Notes under the pieces: generated by a model | What the model saw: only the letters and a program-made list of their open reading frames with translations | Databases searched by the model: none | What the model was told of the DNA's origin: nothing | Part shown: positions 61,975 through 64,000 of the stretch, in pieces | Numbering within the stretch: the first letter of the stretch is position 1 | Layout of the letters: every line of letters begins with the position of its first letter | Program-made: the position numbers and the translations under genes | Assembly: GCF_037392515.1 (NCBI RefSeq) | Contig: NW_027133922.1 | Span: forward strand, 37,707-101,706 | DNA length: 64,000 bases | From: Haliotis asinina | Lineage: Eukaryota > Mollusca > Gastropoda > Lepetellida > Haliotidae | Direction of reading: 5' to 3'

Positions 61975-62137
61975 AAGGGAGAGCGCGAACGCAGTCCCCC
62001 ACACTTATAAATTGCGCACCCGAGTCGTCCACATTTGGGACGATCGCAGGGGTCAACCAAACCGAGGTGCAATGGAAAGGTCTCGCCCCGGGCCCACAGC
62101 CTTGCGGATCACTGTAAAGCCTGTGCCAGGTAAGTAT
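61975..62137 (-). ncRNA. U1: U1 snRNA, copy M26 (1-nt loss)
   Basis: 163 nt; one C lost from the 3' strand of stem IV, as in M7. Confidence 0.89.
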
Positions 62138-62608
62138 GCTTGGGACAGGTTCCAGTTTTCACTTACATCACCCTGGCGTTGCCCTATTCAGGTGTCACAT
62201 CATCAACGCTTCACATATATTTCATGGCAGGTGTAATTGTTCGTACAGTTTATTGTACAGAACAGTCCATTAGTACCTTCACTTTGTGAAAAAATTACTG
62301 ATAGATAAAAACACACACAGACGGATTTATTTCCATTTAGACTGCATGCACGTGCATCTCTGATCCGGGACGCAGGGGAGACAACTTGACAGTCCAAACA
62401 CAACAACTGGCTGACAAAGCGGATCCCATCTGAAATACATCAAACTCAGACTTGCTTTAAACATATACTTTTGCACAGCAAACAGATTAACACATGCGCA
62501 TTAAAAACACATAGTTTGCACATACACACACGGGAAAACAATCATCTTCAAGTGATTTGGAAGTGGGGAAGTGTCAACTGAAAATATCTATTTTTGGGGT
62601 TGATTTTC

Positions 62609-62771
62609 AAGGGGAGAGCGCGAACGCAGTCCCCCACACTTATAAATTGCGCACCCGAGTCGTCCACATTTGGGACGATCGCAGGGGTCAACCAACCGAG
62701 GTGCAATGGAAAGGTCTCGCCCCGGGCCCACAGCCTTGCGGATCACTGTAAAGCCTGTGCCAGGTAAGTAT
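62609..62771 (-). ncRNA. U1: U1 snRNA, copy M27 (1-nt loss)
   Basis: 163 nt; one U lost from the internal U run of stem II. Confidence 0.89.
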
Positions 62772-63242
62772 GCTTGGGACAGGTTCCAGTTTTCACTTAC
62801 ATCACCCTGGCGTTGCCCTATTCAGGTGTCACATCATCAACGCTTCACATATATTTCATGGCAGGTTAATTGTTCGTACAGTTTATTGTACAGAACAGTC
62901 CATTAGTACCTTCACTTTGTGAAAAAATTACTGATAGATAAAAACACACACAGACGGATTTATTTCCATTTGAGACTGCATGCACGTGCATCTCTGATCC
63001 GGGACGCAGGGGAGACAACTTGACAGTCCAAACACAACAACTGGCTGACAAAGCGATCCCATCTGAAATACATCAAACTCAGACTTGCTTTAAACATATA
63101 CTTTTGCCACAGCAAACAGATTAACACATGCGCATTAAAAACACATAGTTTGCACATACACACACGGGAAAACAATCATCTTCAAGTGATTTGGAAGTGG
63201 GGAAGTGTCAACTGAAAATATCTATTTTTGGGGTTGATTTTC

Positions 63243-63405
63243 AAGGGGAGAGCGCGAACGCAGTCCCCCACACTTATAAATTGCGCACCCGAGTCGTCCA
63301 CATTTGGGACGATCGCAGGGGTCAACCAAACCGAGGTGCAATGGAAAGGTCTCGCCCCGGGCCCACAGCCTTGCGGATCACTGTAAAGCTGTGCCAGGTA
63401 AGTAT
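63243..63405 (-). ncRNA. U1: U1 snRNA, copy M28 (1-nt loss)
   Basis: 163 nt; one base lost near nt 18, as in M8. Confidence 0.89.
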
Positions 63406-63873
63406 GCTTGGGACAGGTTCCAGTTTTCACTTACATCACCCTGGCGTTGCCCTATTCAGGTGTCACATCATCAACGCTTCACATATATTTCATGGCAGGT
63501 TAATTGTTCGTACAGTTTATTGTACAGAACAGTCCATTAGTACCTTCACTTTGTGAAAAAATTACTGATAGATAAAAACACACACAGACGGATTTATTTC
63601 CATTTAGACTGCATGCACGTGCATCTCTGATCCGGGACGCAGGGAGACAACTTGACAGTCCAAACACAACAACTGGCTGACAAAGCGATCCATCTGAAAT
63701 ACATCAAACTCAGACTTGCTTTAAACATATACTTTTGCCACAGCAAACAGATTAACACATGCGCATTAAAAACACATAGTTTGCACATACACACACGGGA
63801 AAACAATCATCTTCAAGTGATTTGGAAGTGGGGAAGTGTCAACTGAAAATATCTATTTTTGGGGTTGATTTTC

Positions 63874-64000
63874 AAGGGGAGAGCGCGAACGCAGTCCCCC
63901 ACACTTATAAATTGCGCACCCGAGTCGTCCACATTTGGGACGATCGCAGGGGTCAACCAAACCGAGGTGCAATGGAAAGGTCTCGCCCCGGGCCCACAGC
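63874..64000 (-). ncRNA. U1: U1 snRNA, copy M29, cut by window end
   Basis: The 3' part of the gene only (about nt 38-164); the 5' end lies beyond the window. The visible part matches P1. Confidence 0.9.

Larger units (their letters stand above)
45685..64000 (-). repeat. U1 snRNA tandem array, - strand block
   Basis: The same 635-bp unit in reverse orientation: 28 complete U1 genes and one truncated by the window end. Units between 45.7 and 51.7 kb carry many one-base insertions and deletions, 51.7-56.9 kb is nearly clean, and later units have one or two indels each. Its U1 genes converge on those of the + block. Confidence 0.95.

Noticed and set aside
4514-64000. CRISPR array or satellite DNA
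   Set aside because: The 635-bp unit has no short repeat-spacer alternation, and the unit contains a complete, structurally supported U1 snRNA gene.

Overview
This is a eukaryotic, almost certainly animal, window dominated by a tandem array of U1 small nuclear RNA genes. The U1 identity comes from an essentially gap-free match of the 164-nt gene to the remembered human U1 fold: AUACUUACCUG at the 5' end, the U1A loop AUUGCAC, the CAAAUGU loop of stem III and the GC-rich stem IV. Tandem U1 arrays are known from animals such as sea urchin and Xenopus, and LINEs of the Tx1 group occur in fish, frogs and many marine invertebrates. A non-mammalian metazoan, perhaps a marine invertebrate, fits best, but the sequence does not settle the species.

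Region 1 (1-4513) is the 3' part of a non-LTR retrotransposon (LINE, L1 superfamily, most like the Tx1 group). It holds the tail of ORF1, a 378-bp inter-ORF region ending in a perfect hairpin just before ORF2, an intact 1148-codon ORF2 (AP-type endonuclease, reverse transcriptase, C-terminal CCHC), a 3' UTR with a long inverted repeat and an AATAAA, and a poly(A) tail. The tail runs directly into nucleotide 34 of a U1 gene, so the element sits in sense orientation inside U1 stem-loop I.

Region 2 (4514-45684) is one 5'-truncated U1 gene followed by 64 complete U1 genes on the + strand, in 635-bp units (164-nt gene plus 471-bp spacer). Units up to about 42.7 kb are almost identical; I noticed only nine substitutions and two indels. 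Each spacer carries a 3'-box-like signal after the gene, a 12-bp palindrome near -219 and a PSE-like stretch near -59.

Region 3 (45685-64000) is the same array flipped: 28 complete U1 genes on the - strand plus one cut by the window end. The switch is a fold-back point, so the two blocks are convergent. Single-base indels are dense from about 42.7 to 51.7 kb and scattered after about 57.0 kb, which looks like sequencing or assembly noise and makes the inversion itself suspect.

The likely biology is a multicopy snRNA locus exploited by a LINE. The two most interesting points are the insertion in U1 (candidate U1-targeting LINE) and the fact that the arrayed U1 differs from the usual U1 at the U1-70K loop and the Sm site while its helices show compensatory changes. 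No protein-coding host gene is visible; open frames inside the U1 units are by-products of the repeat.
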